DNA of 64,000 bases from Afifellaceae bacterium (GCA_028281235.1 JANQKG010000007.1:124001-188000), one strand, 5' to 3'; positions 42,182 to 51,221 are shown, counted from the stretch's first letter. Program-made: numbers and translations. Notes: generated by a model not told the origin, from the letters alone.

Positions 42182-42833
42182 GGGATAAGGCACTGCGCGC
42201 CTCCATGTTCGCGGCGTTCTCAAAGATGGCGCGCGCCGTTTCCGGCGAACGCGGCACGTAGTCGGCGTTTTCCACGAGCTCCCAGCCGCCATCCGCTTTC
42301 GCCATGACGCGATGGCGCATGCCGCCGGACTTCTCGATGATCCCGTAATCCTGACCGGAATCGGCCGGATAGCTGAACACCATGACAAGGTCGTCGCTGC
42401 CGGTGTTGATGGAGCGATGAATCCAGAAAGGCGGGACGTAGCAGATGGTCTGCGGCTGGATTTCGACGATGCGCGTCTCGCCTTCAGGCGATTCCATCTG
42501 CATCAGGCCGACGCCTTTCTGGCCGTAATAGATCTCCGGCCGGTCGGCGCGCGCGTGGATGTGCCCGCGCGTCAGGAAGTATTCAGCCCCGACCCTCCCC
42601 GGGCTCATCCGCGTCAATCCGAAAATCAAGTCACCGGTGGTGGCTGAGGGACGGAAGTCCTGGACGTCATAAACAACTTGGTCGCCGTTCTTTGCCAGCA
42701 GCGTCTCGAAGGCGTCGCGGTCGCGATAAAGCCCGGCGAGTTCGCTGAGGCGCTTTGAATAGGAGCCGTTGCCGCCGGTCATCGTGCCGGATTCGATGGC
42801 GACCTCACAACGTACGGGCTCTGCAAGATTCAT
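42174..42833 (-). CDS. Cupin-type glucose-6-phosphate isomerase family protein
   Basis: A 219-residue cupin related to archaeal-type phosphoglucose isomerase. The metal ligands H91, H93 and E100 (RGHIHARADRPEIYYG) and H139 (YVPPFWIHR) sit at exactly the spacing of Pyrococcus PGI (H88, H90, E97, H136, from memory). The enzyme would interconvert aldose and ketose phosphates. In bacteria such cupins occur in accessory sugar operons, so the true substrate may be another sugar phosphate or a sugar acid. It is the first gene of a leftward six-gene operon, and a TATGTA-N7-TACATA dyad lies 17 bp before the start. Confidence 0.82.
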   Translation of the reverse strand: MNLAEPVRCEVAIESGTMTGGNGSYSKRLSELAGLYRDRDAFETLLAKNGDQVVYDVQDFRPSATTGDLIFGLTRMSPGRVGAEYFLTRGHIHARADRPEIYYGQKGVGLMQMESPEGETRIVEIQPQTICYVPPFWIHRSINTGSDDLVMVFSYPADSGQDYGIIEKSGGMRHRVMAKADGGWELVENADYVPRSPETARAIFENAANMEARSALSHA

Positions 42834-42849
42834 TCATGAAGCTCCGCAA

Positions 42850-42868
42850 TATGTAGTAGAATTACATA
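42850..42868. promoter_or_regulatory. Inverted repeat in the leader of the cupin isomerase operon
   Basis: TATGTA GTAGAAT TACATA: perfect 6-bp arms around 7 nt, 17-35 bp upstream of the cupin start and between two divergent operons. It is a candidate repressor site (RpiR, GntR or LacI type cannot be told apart). A T/A-rich dyad is unusual against the GC-rich surroundings. Confidence 0.45.
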
Positions 42869-42939
42869 CATGAAGCGAGCCACGGGTTCAATGATCGCCA
42901 AACCAGCGAATAATCATCGTCCACCCGTAGAAACACGGA

Positions 42940-42980
42940 TTGACAGAGATGGCATTCGTATTGATGTTACGTATCTAACA
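42940..42980 (+). promoter_or_regulatory. Candidate promoter and operator for the xylulokinase gene
   Basis: TTGACA at 42940-42945 matches the sigma-70 -35 consensus. About 17 bp on, the -10 position (around GATGTT, 42963) is a weak match. It is overlapped by the inverted repeat TGTTA-N6-TAACA at 42965-42980, where a repressor would block polymerase. The arrangement points toward the kinase start at 43084. Confidence 0.4.
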
Positions 42981-43083
42981 AGAATGGCATCGTGCCCGCC
43001 GGCGGCGCCTTGCCATGAAGGCTGCCAAGACGCTGATCGCGGTTGGAGGACGTCCCGCCGATCAGGATCGGGATCACACGCCG

Positions 43084-44586
43084 ATGAGCAGAGCGCTTAC
43101 GCTTGCCATAGATATCGGAACCGGCAGCGCCCGGGCGGCGCTGGTTGACGGCTCCGGCCGCATCGAGGCGATCGCGGCGCGCGAGCACGAGCAGATCGTT
43201 CCCACCTTCGGCTGGTCGGAGCAGCGCCCGGCGGAATGGTGGGACGGTGCAGTCGCTGCCATCCGTGCCGTGATTAACGACGTAGCCGACGCGCGCACGC
43301 GGATCGAGGCCATCGCCGCCTGCGGCCAGATGCACGGAACCGTCCTGATCGATGAGGCCGGCGAGCTGACCCGCGAAGCCGTGCCGCTGTGGAACGATAA
43401 GCGCACGGTGGAGCTGGTCACGGCGTTTGAGGCAAGCAATCCGCCGGAAAGCTATCTTTCGAAGACCGGCAATCCACCGACACCGGCCTGGCCCGCCTTC
43501 AAGCTGCAATGGATACGCGACCACGATCGCGACGCCTACGCCCGCGCCGCACACGTCCTGATGCCTAAGGACTACATCAACTTCCGGCTGACCGGTGAAG
43601 TCACCATGGACCGGACCGAGGCGGCGGCGAGCTTTCTGATGGACCCGCAGACCGGCGACTGGTCAGACGAGATGTGCGAGCGCCTGGAGCTGGAAAGACG
43701 CATCCTTCCCTCCATCCGCAGCCCCCACGATGTGCTCGGCGTGGTGACATCGCAGGCGGCGCGCGAGACCGGACTGGCGGAAGGCACGCCCGTCCTTGTG
43801 GGCGGCGGCGATTATCCGGTCGGGCTCTTGGGCTCCGGCGTCTGCCGTGCCGGGCTCGGCTCAGAGATGATTGGAACGTCCTGCATCGTGACATCGATCG
43901 CAGACGAACCGCTGCTTGATCCTGCCATCTCCAATGTCGGCACCGTAGAAGGCGCTTGGGGCGCCTTCATGCTGCTTGAGACCGGCGGTGACGGCATGCG
44001 CTGGGCGCGCCGCGCTTTCCACGAGAAGACGCTCTCCTATGACGAGATCGTCACCAAGGCGGAAGAAGCTCCCGCCGGCGCCGACGGCCTCCTGTTCATG
44101 CCCTACCTCGCCGGCGAGCGTTTCGGTGCGCATCGCAACGCGCGCGCGCAATTCTTCGGCATCGGCGCCGGCCATGGCCTCGCCCATCTGCATCGCGCCG
44201 TGCTTGAAGGCGTGTCGTTCGGGGTCAAGCGGCACATCGACATCATGGAAGACGCCTCCGGCAGGCGACTGGAGCGAATCGTTGCCTCCGGCGGCGGCGT
44301 GCGAACGCCGCTTTGGCTGAAGATCAAAGCAAGCGCCTACGACGTCCCGATCCTCGTGCCGCAGGAGGCGGAGTGCAGCATCGTCGGCTGTGCGATCATG
44401 GCGGGAATGGCGTTGGGCCGATTCTCCTCAGTGGAAGACGCGGTCGGCGCGCATGTCGGGTATTCAGAGGAGATCGCGCCGGACCCGAGATGGGCGGAAA
44501 CCTATCGCCGCATGCAGCCCGTCTTCGACAGGCTCTACGTTCACAGCCAGGCGCTCTACGACGACCTGGACGCGCTCGCCCAATGA
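43084..44586 (+). CDS. xylB: Xylulokinase-type FGGY carbohydrate kinase
   Basis: A 500-residue sugar kinase. The N-terminal phosphate loop AIDIGTGSARAALVD, the xylulokinase hallmark CGQMHGTVL (about residue 80), the catalytic aspartate in VLVGGGDYPVGLLG (about 243) and the C-terminal ASGGGVRTPLWLKI motif are present. GQMHG favours D-xylulose or D-ribulose. ATG 43084 was chosen because homology starts there; the frame is open for 23 more codons upstream. It is followed by a LacI regulator, a polyol-type ABC transporter, a 3-epimerase and ribitol dehydrogenase, all rightward. In that context it would phosphorylate D-xylulose made from D-ribulose by the epimerase. Confidence 0.83.
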   Translation: MSRALTLAIDIGTGSARAALVDGSGRIEAIAAREHEQIVPTFGWSEQRPAEWWDGAVAAIRAVINDVADARTRIEAIAACGQMHGTVLIDEAGELTREAVPLWNDKRTVELVTAFEASNPPESYLSKTGNPPTPAWPAFKLQWIRDHDRDAYARAAHVLMPKDYINFRLTGEVTMDRTEAAASFLMDPQTGDWSDEMCERLELERRILPSIRSPHDVLGVVTSQAARETGLAEGTPVLVGGGDYPVGLLGSGVCRAGLGSEMIGTSCIVTSIADEPLLDPAISNVGTVEGAWGAFMLLETGGDGMRWARRAFHEKTLSYDEIVTKAEEAPAGADGLLFMPYLAGERFGAHRNARAQFFGIGAGHGLAHLHRAVLEGVSFGVKRHIDIMEDASGRRLERIVASGGGVRTPLWLKIKASAYDVPILVPQEAECSIVGCAIMAGMALGRFSSVEDAVGAHVGYSEEIAPDPRWAETYRRMQPVFDRLYVHSQALYDDLDALAQ

Positions 44587-44688
44587 TTGAAGCGGCGTAC
44601 ACCCAAGACCGGTCGCCGGAAGAAGCGTTGCCGAACCCCACGGCGGCATTCGGTCGCAAGTGCCCATCCTGGTCAAACTCGGCACTTT

Positions 44689-44706
44689 CTGTTAATCGAT
44701 TAACAG
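44689..44706. promoter_or_regulatory. Perfect 18-bp palindrome, LacI-type operator
   Basis: CTGTTAATCGATTAACAG is an uninterrupted palindrome with a central CG, the form typical of LacI-family operators. It lies 30 bp before the ATG of the LacI-type regulator and after the kinase gene, so it probably controls the regulator and the transporter operon downstream. I found no second copy in the window. Confidence 0.7.
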
Positions 44707-44735
44707 CAGTTCGGCTTAAGCCAGGACGCATATCG

Positions 44736-45878
44736 ATGGCGCGGCGCGCTGTATCCATTAAAGACGTGGCCGATCGAGCGGGCGTTTCCACCGCGACGGT
44801 GTCCAATGTTCTCAGCGGCACCAAGCCTGTGTCGGTCGATCTGGCCAGGCGCGTTCGTCAGGCCGCAGAAGAACTCGGCTACGAGATCAACCGCGCGGCA
44901 TCGCAGCTGCGCACCGGAAAGACACGCGTGGTCACCGTCTTGGTGCCCGACCTGTCGGACCCCTTCTTCACGTCCATCATCACAGAGATAGAGAGCCTCG
45001 CCCGCCTCAGCGGCTACGAGATCATCGTCGGCAATTCCGCCGACGACACCGATATTGAGAGAAGCCGGCTGAACGCCCTGATGGCTTGGCAGCCGGCCGG
45101 CATGATCGTCATCCCCTGCACCGATGCGGTGCCAGACAACCTCATCGCCAAGACCGGGGAGGTCCCCTTCGTCCTGGTCGATCGCGTTGCCGATACGTCG
45201 CTTGCCGACAGTGTTGTCATCGACAACAAAGACGGCGGCTCGATTGCCGGCAAGTATCTCGCCGAGATCGGCCACCGCGACGTGCTGATGGTGGCGTCCG
45301 ACATGGGCCTGGTCGCCATCCGCCAGAGAAACGACGGCGCGCGCGAAGAGATCGAGCGTCACGGCGGCGTGGCGCGGGTGGTGGAGGTCGGTCCGGTGCC
45401 GGACGAAGCCGCCACGACGCTTGAGCGCTGGCTGGAGCGGAACAGACTTCCCACCGCGATCCTCGCTTTGACCAACATGACGACGCTTGCGACGCTGACT
45501 TGTCTGGCGAAGCGACGCACCCGCATACCGGAAGACGTGTCGCTGATCGGGTTCGACGATTATCCCTGGATGAGCGCCAGGCACACGGCGTTGACGGCCG
45601 TGCGGCAGCCTACGTTGGAAATCGCGCGGGCCGCGTGGAACCGGCTGGCTCATCGGATGGCAGGCAATATCGACGAGCCGAAATCGGCGGTCCTGCTCTG
45701 CTCGCTCGCGATCCGCGACTCAACCTTGCCGATACAGGCCGACAAGCCGCCCGCCGACAAGGTCCCGGCACGGCGCGACAGCCGCAAACAGGTCAGGCTG
45801 GTCGCAGGGCAAGACCATGAACACAGAGACGAACGCGGCCGCAAGAGCCACGAAAGAAACGGAGCACGCAAGACATAG
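44736..45878 (+). CDS. LacI family transcriptional regulator
   Basis: A 380-residue repressor. The LacI helix-turn-helix spans residues 6-28 (SIKDVADRAGVSTATVSNVL), with the hinge helix region RAASQLRTGKT at about 53-63, then a periplasmic-binding-protein-like effector domain (VVTVLVPDLSDPFFTSII onward). Homology ends near ...CSLAIRDST at about residue 332. The last roughly 48 residues are a highly charged, low-complexity tail rich in Arg, Lys, Asp and Glu, unusual for the family. The perfect palindrome 30 bp upstream is its likely operator. The operon order predicts that it senses the polyol or its ketose. Confidence 0.88.
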   Translation: MARRAVSIKDVADRAGVSTATVSNVLSGTKPVSVDLARRVRQAAEELGYEINRAASQLRTGKTRVVTVLVPDLSDPFFTSIITEIESLARLSGYEIIVGNSADDTDIERSRLNALMAWQPAGMIVIPCTDAVPDNLIAKTGEVPFVLVDRVADTSLADSVVIDNKDGGSIAGKYLAEIGHRDVLMVASDMGLVAIRQRNDGAREEIERHGGVARVVEVGPVPDEAATTLERWLERNRLPTAILALTNMTTLATLTCLAKRRTRIPEDVSLIGFDDYPWMSARHTALTAVRQPTLEIARAAWNRLAHRMAGNIDEPKSAVLLCSLAIRDSTLPIQADKPPADKVPARRDSRKQVRLVAGQDHEHRDERGRKSHERNGARKT

Positions 45879-45937
45879 AAAGGAAGGACGTGGCTTTGGT
45901 TGGAGGTAGGAAGCAGAACCACAACAGGGAGATAGTG

Positions 45938-47278
45938 ATGAAAGGACGAAAAAGTCTCAAGATCGCGACATCGGCGATCGCGTTAGCCGCCTTGGCGACG
46001 ACGGCCGGCGCTGTCGATTGGAGCACTGAGCTCGGCGACCACAGCGGTGTCGATCTTCGCGTCCAGGTTATCCAGGACCCGTTCATCGACTCGTTGAAGG
46101 AAATCAGCCCAACCTTTGAAGGCGTCACCGGCGCCAGCGTAACGATCGAAGGCTTCGGCTATGACCCGCTTCACGAGAAGCAGATTCTCGGATGCTCGCA
46201 GTCCGACGATCAGTACGATGTTCTGTTCGTAGACGGCATCTGGATCGGCGAGTTCGTCGAGGCTGGGTGTGTGGAGCCGGTCGAGGACAGGGTCGCCGCC
46301 GAGGACCCGGAAATCATGGCGATGGACGATTACATTGAATCCTTCGCCGGCCAGGCCGTGTGGGAAGGCAAGCTGCAATGCCTGCCGATCGCCGGTTACT
46401 GGCATATGCTGCACTATCGCACGGACCTCTTTGAAGAGGCCGGGCTCGAAGTGCCGAAGACCTTCGACGAGCTGATGGCCGCGGCCAAGTTTTTCGCCGA
46501 AAGCCCCGACCATCCCGACGTCGCCGGCATGGCGATGAACTTCCAGCGCGGCTCGCCGGCCGGTCAGCAATTCTTTGAGTGGATCTACTCCGCCGGCGGC
46601 AAGCCATGGGAGAGCAACTATCCGGGCTCCGAAGACGCCTATGCCGATCAGACCCCGCTGTTCAACTCGCCCAAAGCTGTGGAGATGATCCAGTTCTTCA
46701 AGGACATGGTTCCCTACGGCCCGCCGGGCGTGGAGCAGTTCGCCTGGGATGACCGCGCCAATGCGTTCACGCAGGGCAAGGTGGCGATGATCAACAATTG
46801 GTCGGTCCGCACGCCGCTTTTCAGCGACCCGAAAATCTCCAAGGTGAAGGATGTCTTCGACGTCGCGCTGTTCCCGCATGCGGAAGGCGCCACGGCGGTG
46901 CCTCCGGTTGGCGGCTGGGTGATGTGCATCAATCAGCATTCCGGCAAGAAGGACGCGGCGTGGGACTACATGAAGTGGTTTGCGCATCCTGATACGCACA
47001 AGACCTTCGTGCTCGCCGGCGGGCCGCCAAGCCGCCATTCGGCGATGCAGGATCCGGAGATCATTGCTGCGCAGCCATGGGTGCCGACGCTTTATGAGTC
47101 CGCCAAGCTGGCGTGGCAGGAGCTGCGGCCGCGGCACGCCTACACGTTCGAGATGATCGATGCGTTGGGCTTTGAGGTGAACCGGGCCATCACCGGCGAA
47201 GCGACGCCGCAGGAGGCCATGGATGCCGCCAACGAGACCATCACGCGCATGCTGAAGCGCGCGGGATACATCGAATAG
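45938..47278 (+). CDS. Carbohydrate/polyol ABC transporter substrate-binding protein
   Basis: A 446-residue periplasmic binding protein of the family 1 carbohydrate type (UgpB/SmoE-like). Residues 1-25 form a signal peptide (...LAALATTAGA). The mature part has the cluster B pattern: VTGASVTIEGFGYDPLHEKQ, QYDVLFVDGIWIGEFVEAG, LPIAGYWHMLHYRTDLFEEAG and GGWVMCINQHSGKKDAAWDYM. AGGGAGATAGTG before ATG 45938 is a good ribosome binding site. It is followed by a 10-bp stem-loop, then two permeases, epimerase, ATPase and ribitol dehydrogenase, which suggests a polyol such as ribitol as ligand (inference). Confidence 0.87.
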   Translation: MKGRKSLKIATSAIALAALATTAGAVDWSTELGDHSGVDLRVQVIQDPFIDSLKEISPTFEGVTGASVTIEGFGYDPLHEKQILGCSQSDDQYDVLFVDGIWIGEFVEAGCVEPVEDRVAAEDPEIMAMDDYIESFAGQAVWEGKLQCLPIAGYWHMLHYRTDLFEEAGLEVPKTFDELMAAAKFFAESPDHPDVAGMAMNFQRGSPAGQQFFEWIYSAGGKPWESNYPGSEDAYADQTPLFNSPKAVEMIQFFKDMVPYGPPGVEQFAWDDRANAFTQGKVAMINNWSVRTPLFSDPKISKVKDVFDVALFPHAEGATAVPPVGGWVMCINQHSGKKDAAWDYMKWFAHPDTHKTFVLAGGPPSRHSAMQDPEIIAAQPWVPTLYESAKLAWQELRPRHAYTFEMIDALGFEVNRAITGEATPQEAMDAANETITRMLKRAGYIE

Positions 47279-47286
47279 TGCATGGC

Positions 47287-47313
47287 GTTTCAACGAACGC
47301 GATGACGCTCTAA
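47287..47313. repeat. Degenerate half-copy of the bipartite palindromic repeat
   Basis: GTTTCAACGAACGCGATGAC followed by GCTCTAA resembles the right half of copy 3 (GATTCAACGAAACGCGACAA followed by CGCTCTA) with a few changes. The left half and the GATCCCGAAAAG palindrome are missing. Confidence 0.45.
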
Positions 47314-47357
47314 CGAGGACAGCCGGCGCAGGCAGAATCCTGCCGCGCGTCCTCCCA

Positions 47358-47380
47358 GGGAGGGGCCTCCGGCCCTTCCC
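47358..47380 (+). other. Intercistronic stem-loop after the polyol binding-protein gene
   Basis: GGGAGGGGCC (47358-47367) pairs with GGCCCTTCCC (47371-47380) around a 3-nt loop, ten pairs with one G-U. No T-run follows, so it is more likely a 3' mRNA stabiliser or partial attenuator than a full stop. It sits 80 bp after the stop and 67 bp before the permease start. Confidence 0.6.
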
Positions 47381-47446
47381 GTCAGCCGCACTTGATCTGT
47401 CGAACCGGTTCAAGTGAGAGTGCGCGCTAGTGTGGTGGGTGGAACC

Positions 47447-48373
47447 ATGACCGATATTTCCGGGGCACTCGCCGGGTCGCTTCCGCAACAAAAACGCGTC
47501 GACACGGAACGAACAGCCAAGCTGCTCTTCATCGTTCCAGCCGTCATCCACCTGTTCTGTCTCAGCATCATCCCCTTCGTCTATTCCGTCTATCTCAGCC
47601 TCTTTCAGGCCAAGCTGACGCGCCTTGACCGAAAGTACTATGTCGGGCTTGAGAACTACAAAGACCTCCTCACCGACCCGACTTTTCTGAAATCCATCCA
47701 GAACACCGCATTTCTGACGCTGTCGTCGATCGGCATCGAGCTGATCCTCGGCTTCACCTTCGCCAAGGTCTTCTTGAGCATTCGCGACATGCGCGCCGGC
47801 CAGGTTCTGCGCTCCGTCGCCATTCTGCCGATGATGATCACGCCGATCTGCGTCGGCCTGATCTTTGGCTACATCCTGAACCCGACGCTGGGCATCGCAA
47901 ACTATCTGCTGTCTCAGGTCGGCGTAGATCCCGTCACATGGTTCGGCGACCCCGCCGTGGCGCTGCCGACGGTCATTGCCATCAATGCATGGCAGTGGAC
48001 GCCGTTCATGATGCTGCTCATGCTCGCCGGCCTCGTCTCCATCCCCCCATCGCTCTACGAGGCTGCCGAGCTGGAGAACGCGAAATGGTACCATGTCGCT
48101 CGTTGGATCGAGCTTCCCGCCATTCGCGACGTGATCCTGGTCGGCGTGATCTTGAGGGTGATCGACAATCTCAAACTCTTCGACTTGGTCTACGTCACCA
48201 CCCGCGGCGGCCCCGGCGACTCCACCGAGCTCATCACCTATTTCGCCTATCGCCAGAGCTTCAGCTTCTTTCAGGTCGGTTATGGGTCGGCGGCGGCCGT
48301 GATCATCCTCTTGATCAGCATCATCGTGACGACGATCTCGGTGAACTACCTGCGGAGATTGCAAAATGACTAG
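47447..48373 (+). CDS. Carbohydrate/polyol ABC transporter permease 1
   Basis: A 308-residue inner-membrane permease of the MalF/UgpA/SmoF type, six predicted membrane segments (first LLFIVPAVIHLFCLSIIPFVYSVYL at about 27-51) and the EAA loop LYEAAELENAKWYHVARWIELPAI near residue 205. ATG 47447 follows GGGTGGAACC; earlier in-frame starts lie in the intergenic region and are not needed. It overlaps permease 2 by 8 bp. Confidence 0.87.
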   Translation: MTDISGALAGSLPQQKRVDTERTAKLLFIVPAVIHLFCLSIIPFVYSVYLSLFQAKLTRLDRKYYVGLENYKDLLTDPTFLKSIQNTAFLTLSSIGIELILGFTFAKVFLSIRDMRAGQVLRSVAILPMMITPICVGLIFGYILNPTLGIANYLLSQVGVDPVTWFGDPAVALPTVIAINAWQWTPFMMLLMLAGLVSIPPSLYEAAELENAKWYHVARWIELPAIRDVILVGVILRVIDNLKLFDLVYVTTRGGPGDSTELITYFAYRQSFSFFQVGYGSAAAVIILLISIIVTTISVNYLRRLQND

Positions 48374-49184
48374 AAGGCGCAACCAATATGTCGCGCTCTT
48401 CGCGGCAGCCTTCATCGTGCTGTTCTTCACGCTGCCGATCTTGTGGATGGTGATGGCCTCCTTCAAGACCATCAACGACATCTACGCGATCCCGCCGGTT
48501 TGGCTGCCCGACTTCAGCTACCTGGAAAACTACGTGCTGCTTCTGACGGAGAACTGGCAGTTCCTGCGCAATTCCATCATCGTGACGCTCGGCGCGACGG
48601 TGCTGTGTATGTGCTTCGCGCTCCCGGCCGCCTTCGCACTGGTGAATTTCGGCTTCCGCGGGCGGCACCTCTTGGCGGACTGGATTCTGAGCACGCGGAT
48701 GATGCCGCCGATCGCCGCCGCTGTTCCCCTTTTCATCGTGTTCAACACGGTGGGGATGCTCGACACGCTGCCGACGCTGATCATCGTCTATGCGGGCTTC
48801 AACCTGCCCTTCGCGATCTGGGTGGCGATGTCGTTCTTCCGCAACATTCCCAAGGAGATCATCGAGGCCGCACGTGTTGAGGGCTGCTCCTGGTTTCAGA
48901 CGTTTTGGATCGTCGCCCTGCCGCTCGCCAGGAGCGGTATCGCGACTGTCGCGACGTTTGTCTTCATCTTCGCCTGGAACGAATTGCTTCTGGCACTGTT
49001 CCTGACGACACGTGAAGCCAAAACGTTCCCGGTCGTGATCTCCGCCTTCTCCACCGTGACGAAGACCTATTGGGAGCTGATCTCAGCAGCGACCGTGATC
49101 CAGATCCTGCCACCGGTGATCTTCACCCTCTTGATGCAGCGGCACATCGTCTCCGGTCTGACGATGGGCGCAGTGAAACATTGA
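48366..49184 (+). CDS. Carbohydrate/polyol ABC transporter permease 2
   Basis: A 272-residue permease of the MalG/UgpE/SmoG type. Membrane segments include FAAAFIVLFFTLPILWMVMASF at the N-terminus and TVATFVFIFAWNELLLALFL near residue 200. The EAA loop is KEIIEAARVEGCSWFQTFWIVALP at about 160. It overlaps the previous permease by 8 bp and is 38 bp upstream of the epimerase gene. It forms the second half of the heterodimeric channel. Confidence 0.87.
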   Translation: MTRRRNQYVALFAAAFIVLFFTLPILWMVMASFKTINDIYAIPPVWLPDFSYLENYVLLLTENWQFLRNSIIVTLGATVLCMCFALPAAFALVNFGFRGRHLLADWILSTRMMPPIAAAVPLFIVFNTVGMLDTLPTLIIVYAGFNLPFAIWVAMSFFRNIPKEIIEAARVEGCSWFQTFWIVALPLARSGIATVATFVFIFAWNELLLALFLTTREAKTFPVVISAFSTVTKTYWELISAATVIQILPPVIFTLLMQRHIVSGLTMGAVKH

Positions 49185-49222
49185 GGTGAAGCATTGATCG
49201 GCGAGCCAATCGAGGGAGAGAC

Positions 49223-50131
49223 ATGAACAAGATCGGCGTGCATGCCTTAAGTTGGGTCGGCGGCTGGAGCGAGGCGGAAGCGCGAACCGCCATCGAGGGA
49301 AGCGCGCGGCTCGGATACGACCTCGTCGAGATACCGATGCTGGACACCTCGGCGATCGACACGGCCATGACGCGTCGCCTGCTTCAGGAGAGCGGCATCG
49401 CGGCGACCGTTTCGCTCGGGCTCGACCCGACCAACGACATAACCAGCTCCGATCCCGACATTGCCCAACGCGGCGAGACGCATCTGAAGACGGTCGTCAC
49501 GCTCGCCAACGAGATCGGCGCCACGCATGTCTGCGGGGTCATCCATTCCGCGATGAAGAAATATATGGAGCCCGCAACCGACGCCGCGATTGACCAGAGC
49601 GCCGACATCCTGCGGCGCATCTGTGCGCATGCCGAGGGCCTCGGAATCGAGATCGGCCTTGAAGTCGTGAACCGCTACGAATCGAACGTCCTCAACACGG
49701 CCGCCCAAGGCGTTGCGCTCTGCGACAGCGTGGGCGCGAAGAACGTCAAGGTGCACCTCGACACCTATCACATGAACATCGAGGAGGCCGATTCAGCGCA
49801 CGCCATCCTGGAGACCGGCGACAGGCTCGGCTATTTCCACATCGGCGAATCGCATCGCGGCTATCTCGGCAGCGGCTCCATCGACTTTGACGGCATTTTC
49901 AGGAGCCTTGCGCGCATAGGCTATGGCGGGCCGATCGTGTTTGAATCCTTCAGCTCCGAGGTCGTGAACCCGCAGCTTTCAAGCATGCTCGGCATCTGGC
50001 GCAATCTGTGGTCCGACGGCGAGGACCTGTGCCGCCACGCCTTTCAGTTCACGACGGCGCATCTGCACGCCGCGCATAAAGTCGACGGGCTGGTGAAAGA
50101 GCCCGGCGCCGGAGGCGCGCGCGATGGGTAA
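49223..50131 (+). CDS. D-tagatose 3-epimerase-type sugar isomerase/epimerase
   Basis: A 302-residue TIM-barrel epimerase. The four metal and catalytic residues E147 (GLEVVNRYE), D180 ([12 protein letters not shown]), H206 ([10 protein letters not shown]) and E241 (IVFESFSSE) lie at a constant offset of 5 from those of Pseudomonas cichorii D-tagatose 3-epimerase (E152, D185, H211, E246, from memory), as does R212 after the histidine. Such enzymes epimerise ketoses at C3 and several accept ketopentoses, interconverting D-ribulose and D-xylulose. GAGGGAGAGAC precedes the ATG. Lying inside the transporter operon, with ribitol dehydrogenase and xylulokinase on either side, it probably links ribulose to xylulose. 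Confidence 0.85.
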   Translation: MNKIGVHALSWVGGWSEAEARTAIEGSARLGYDLVEIPMLDTSAIDTAMTRRLLQESGIAATVSLGLDPTNDITSSDPDIAQRGETHLKTVVTLANEIGATHVCGVIHSAMKKYMEPATDAAIDQSADILRRICAHAEGLGIEIGLEVVNRYESNVLNTAAQGVALCDSVGAKNVKVHLDTYHMNIEEADSAHAILETGDRLGYFHIGESHRGYLGSGSIDFDGIFRSLARIGYGGPIVFESFSSEVVNPQLSSMLGIWRNLWSDGEDLCRHAFQFTTAHLHAAHKVDGLVKEPGAGGARDG

Positions 50132-51221
50132 GATCGCCCTGAAAAACGTCATCAAGAAGTTCGGCGACGTCACCGTCATCGACGATGTGAGCCTGGAGAT
50201 TGAGAATGGCGAGTTCGTCGTTTTTGTCGGCCCGTCGGGATGCGGCAAGTCCACCTTGCTCCGGCTGATCACCGGGCTGGAAGAACTCACAGGCGGCCAG
50301 GTGATCATCGACGATCGGGATGTTAGCCACGACAAGCCCTCGTCGCGCGGCCTCGCCATGGTCTTCCAGTCTTACGCGCTATTCCCCCATATCAGCGTGC
50401 GCGACAATATCGGCTTCGGCCTGCGCATCGCCGGCCTGCCGAAGGCGGAGATCAAACAGAAGGTCGAGACCGCCGCGAGGACGCTCGGCATGCTCGATCT
50501 GCTGGATCGCAAGCCGCGCGAGCTCTCCGGCGGGCAGCAGCAGCGCGTCGCCATCGGCCGCGCCATCGTCCGCAATCCGACGGCGTTCCTGTTTGACGAG
50601 CCTTTGTCGAATCTCGACGCGGCCCTGCGCGTCCAGATGCGCATTGAGCTCATCCGCCTGCATAAATCCCTTGACACAACGATGGTCTACGTCACCCACG
50701 ATCAGGTTGAGGCGATGACCATGGCCGATCGGATCGTCGTGCTTCACGCCGGGCGCGTTGAGCAATACGACACGCCGGTCAAGCTCTACGACTATCCCAG
50801 CAACAAGTTCGTCGCCGGTTTCATCGGCTCGCCGAAGATGAACTTCGTCGACGCCAGCCCCGGGTCCGACGGGCGCGTGAAGCTCTGCGACGGCACCGAG
50901 ATCTCGGTGCCCGGCCTGACGCAAGACGACATGGCATCCAGGATGACACTCGGCATCAGGCCGGAACATCTGAGATACTCGCACGATTCCGGCGACTGGC
51001 AGGGCACCATCCTTGTTGAGGAGCAGCTCGGCTCTGATGCGTTTCTTTACGTCGATGTGCCCGATGTCGGCATGATCACTGTCCGCGCCGTCGGCGAGCG
51101 CGATTATCACGGCGGCGAGACGATCTACCTGACGCTGCCCGGCGAGCTCTGCCATCTGTTCGACGATCAGGACCAGCGCATTCGCACCAGCACGAAAGCA
51201 CGCGAACCGGTCGACGCGTGA
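50124..51221 (+). CDS. Carbohydrate/polyol ABC transporter ATP-binding protein (MalK/UgpC/SmoK type)
   Basis: A 365-residue ATPase with Walker [10 protein letters not shown] at about 36-44, Q-loop [11 protein letters not shown], signature [14 protein letters not shown], Walker [12 protein letters not shown] and H-loop [10 protein letters not shown], then the MalK-type regulatory TOBE/OB region ([12 protein letters not shown] onward). Its start overlaps the epimerase stop by 8 bp. It powers the two permeases of this operon. The C-terminal domain could allow regulatory contacts, but none is known here. Confidence 0.88.
   Translation: MGKIALKNVIKKFGDVTVIDDVSLEIENGEFVVFVGPSGCGKSTLLRLITGLEELTGGQVIIDDRDVSHDKPSSRGLAMVFQSYALFPHISVRDNIGFGLRIAGLPKAEIKQKVETAARTLGMLDLLDRKPRELSGGQQQRVAIGRAIVRNPTAFLFDEPLSNLDAALRVQMRIELIRLHKSLDTTMVYVTHDQVEAMTMADRIVVLHAGRVEQYDTPVKLYDYPSNKFVAGFIGSPKMNFVDASPGSDGRVKLCDGTEISVPGLTQDDMASRMTLGIRPEHLRYSHDSGDWQGTILVEEQLGSDAFLYVDVPDVGMITVRAVGERDYHGGETIYLTLPGELCHLFDDQDQRIRTSTKAREPVDA

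Noticed and set aside
45983-48481. An 832-codon open frame on the minus strand across the polyol binding-protein and permease genes
   Set aside because: It runs through two clear genes on the other strand and the intergenic hairpin, with low-complexity Asp/His/Gln-rich sequence; a codon-bias artefact.
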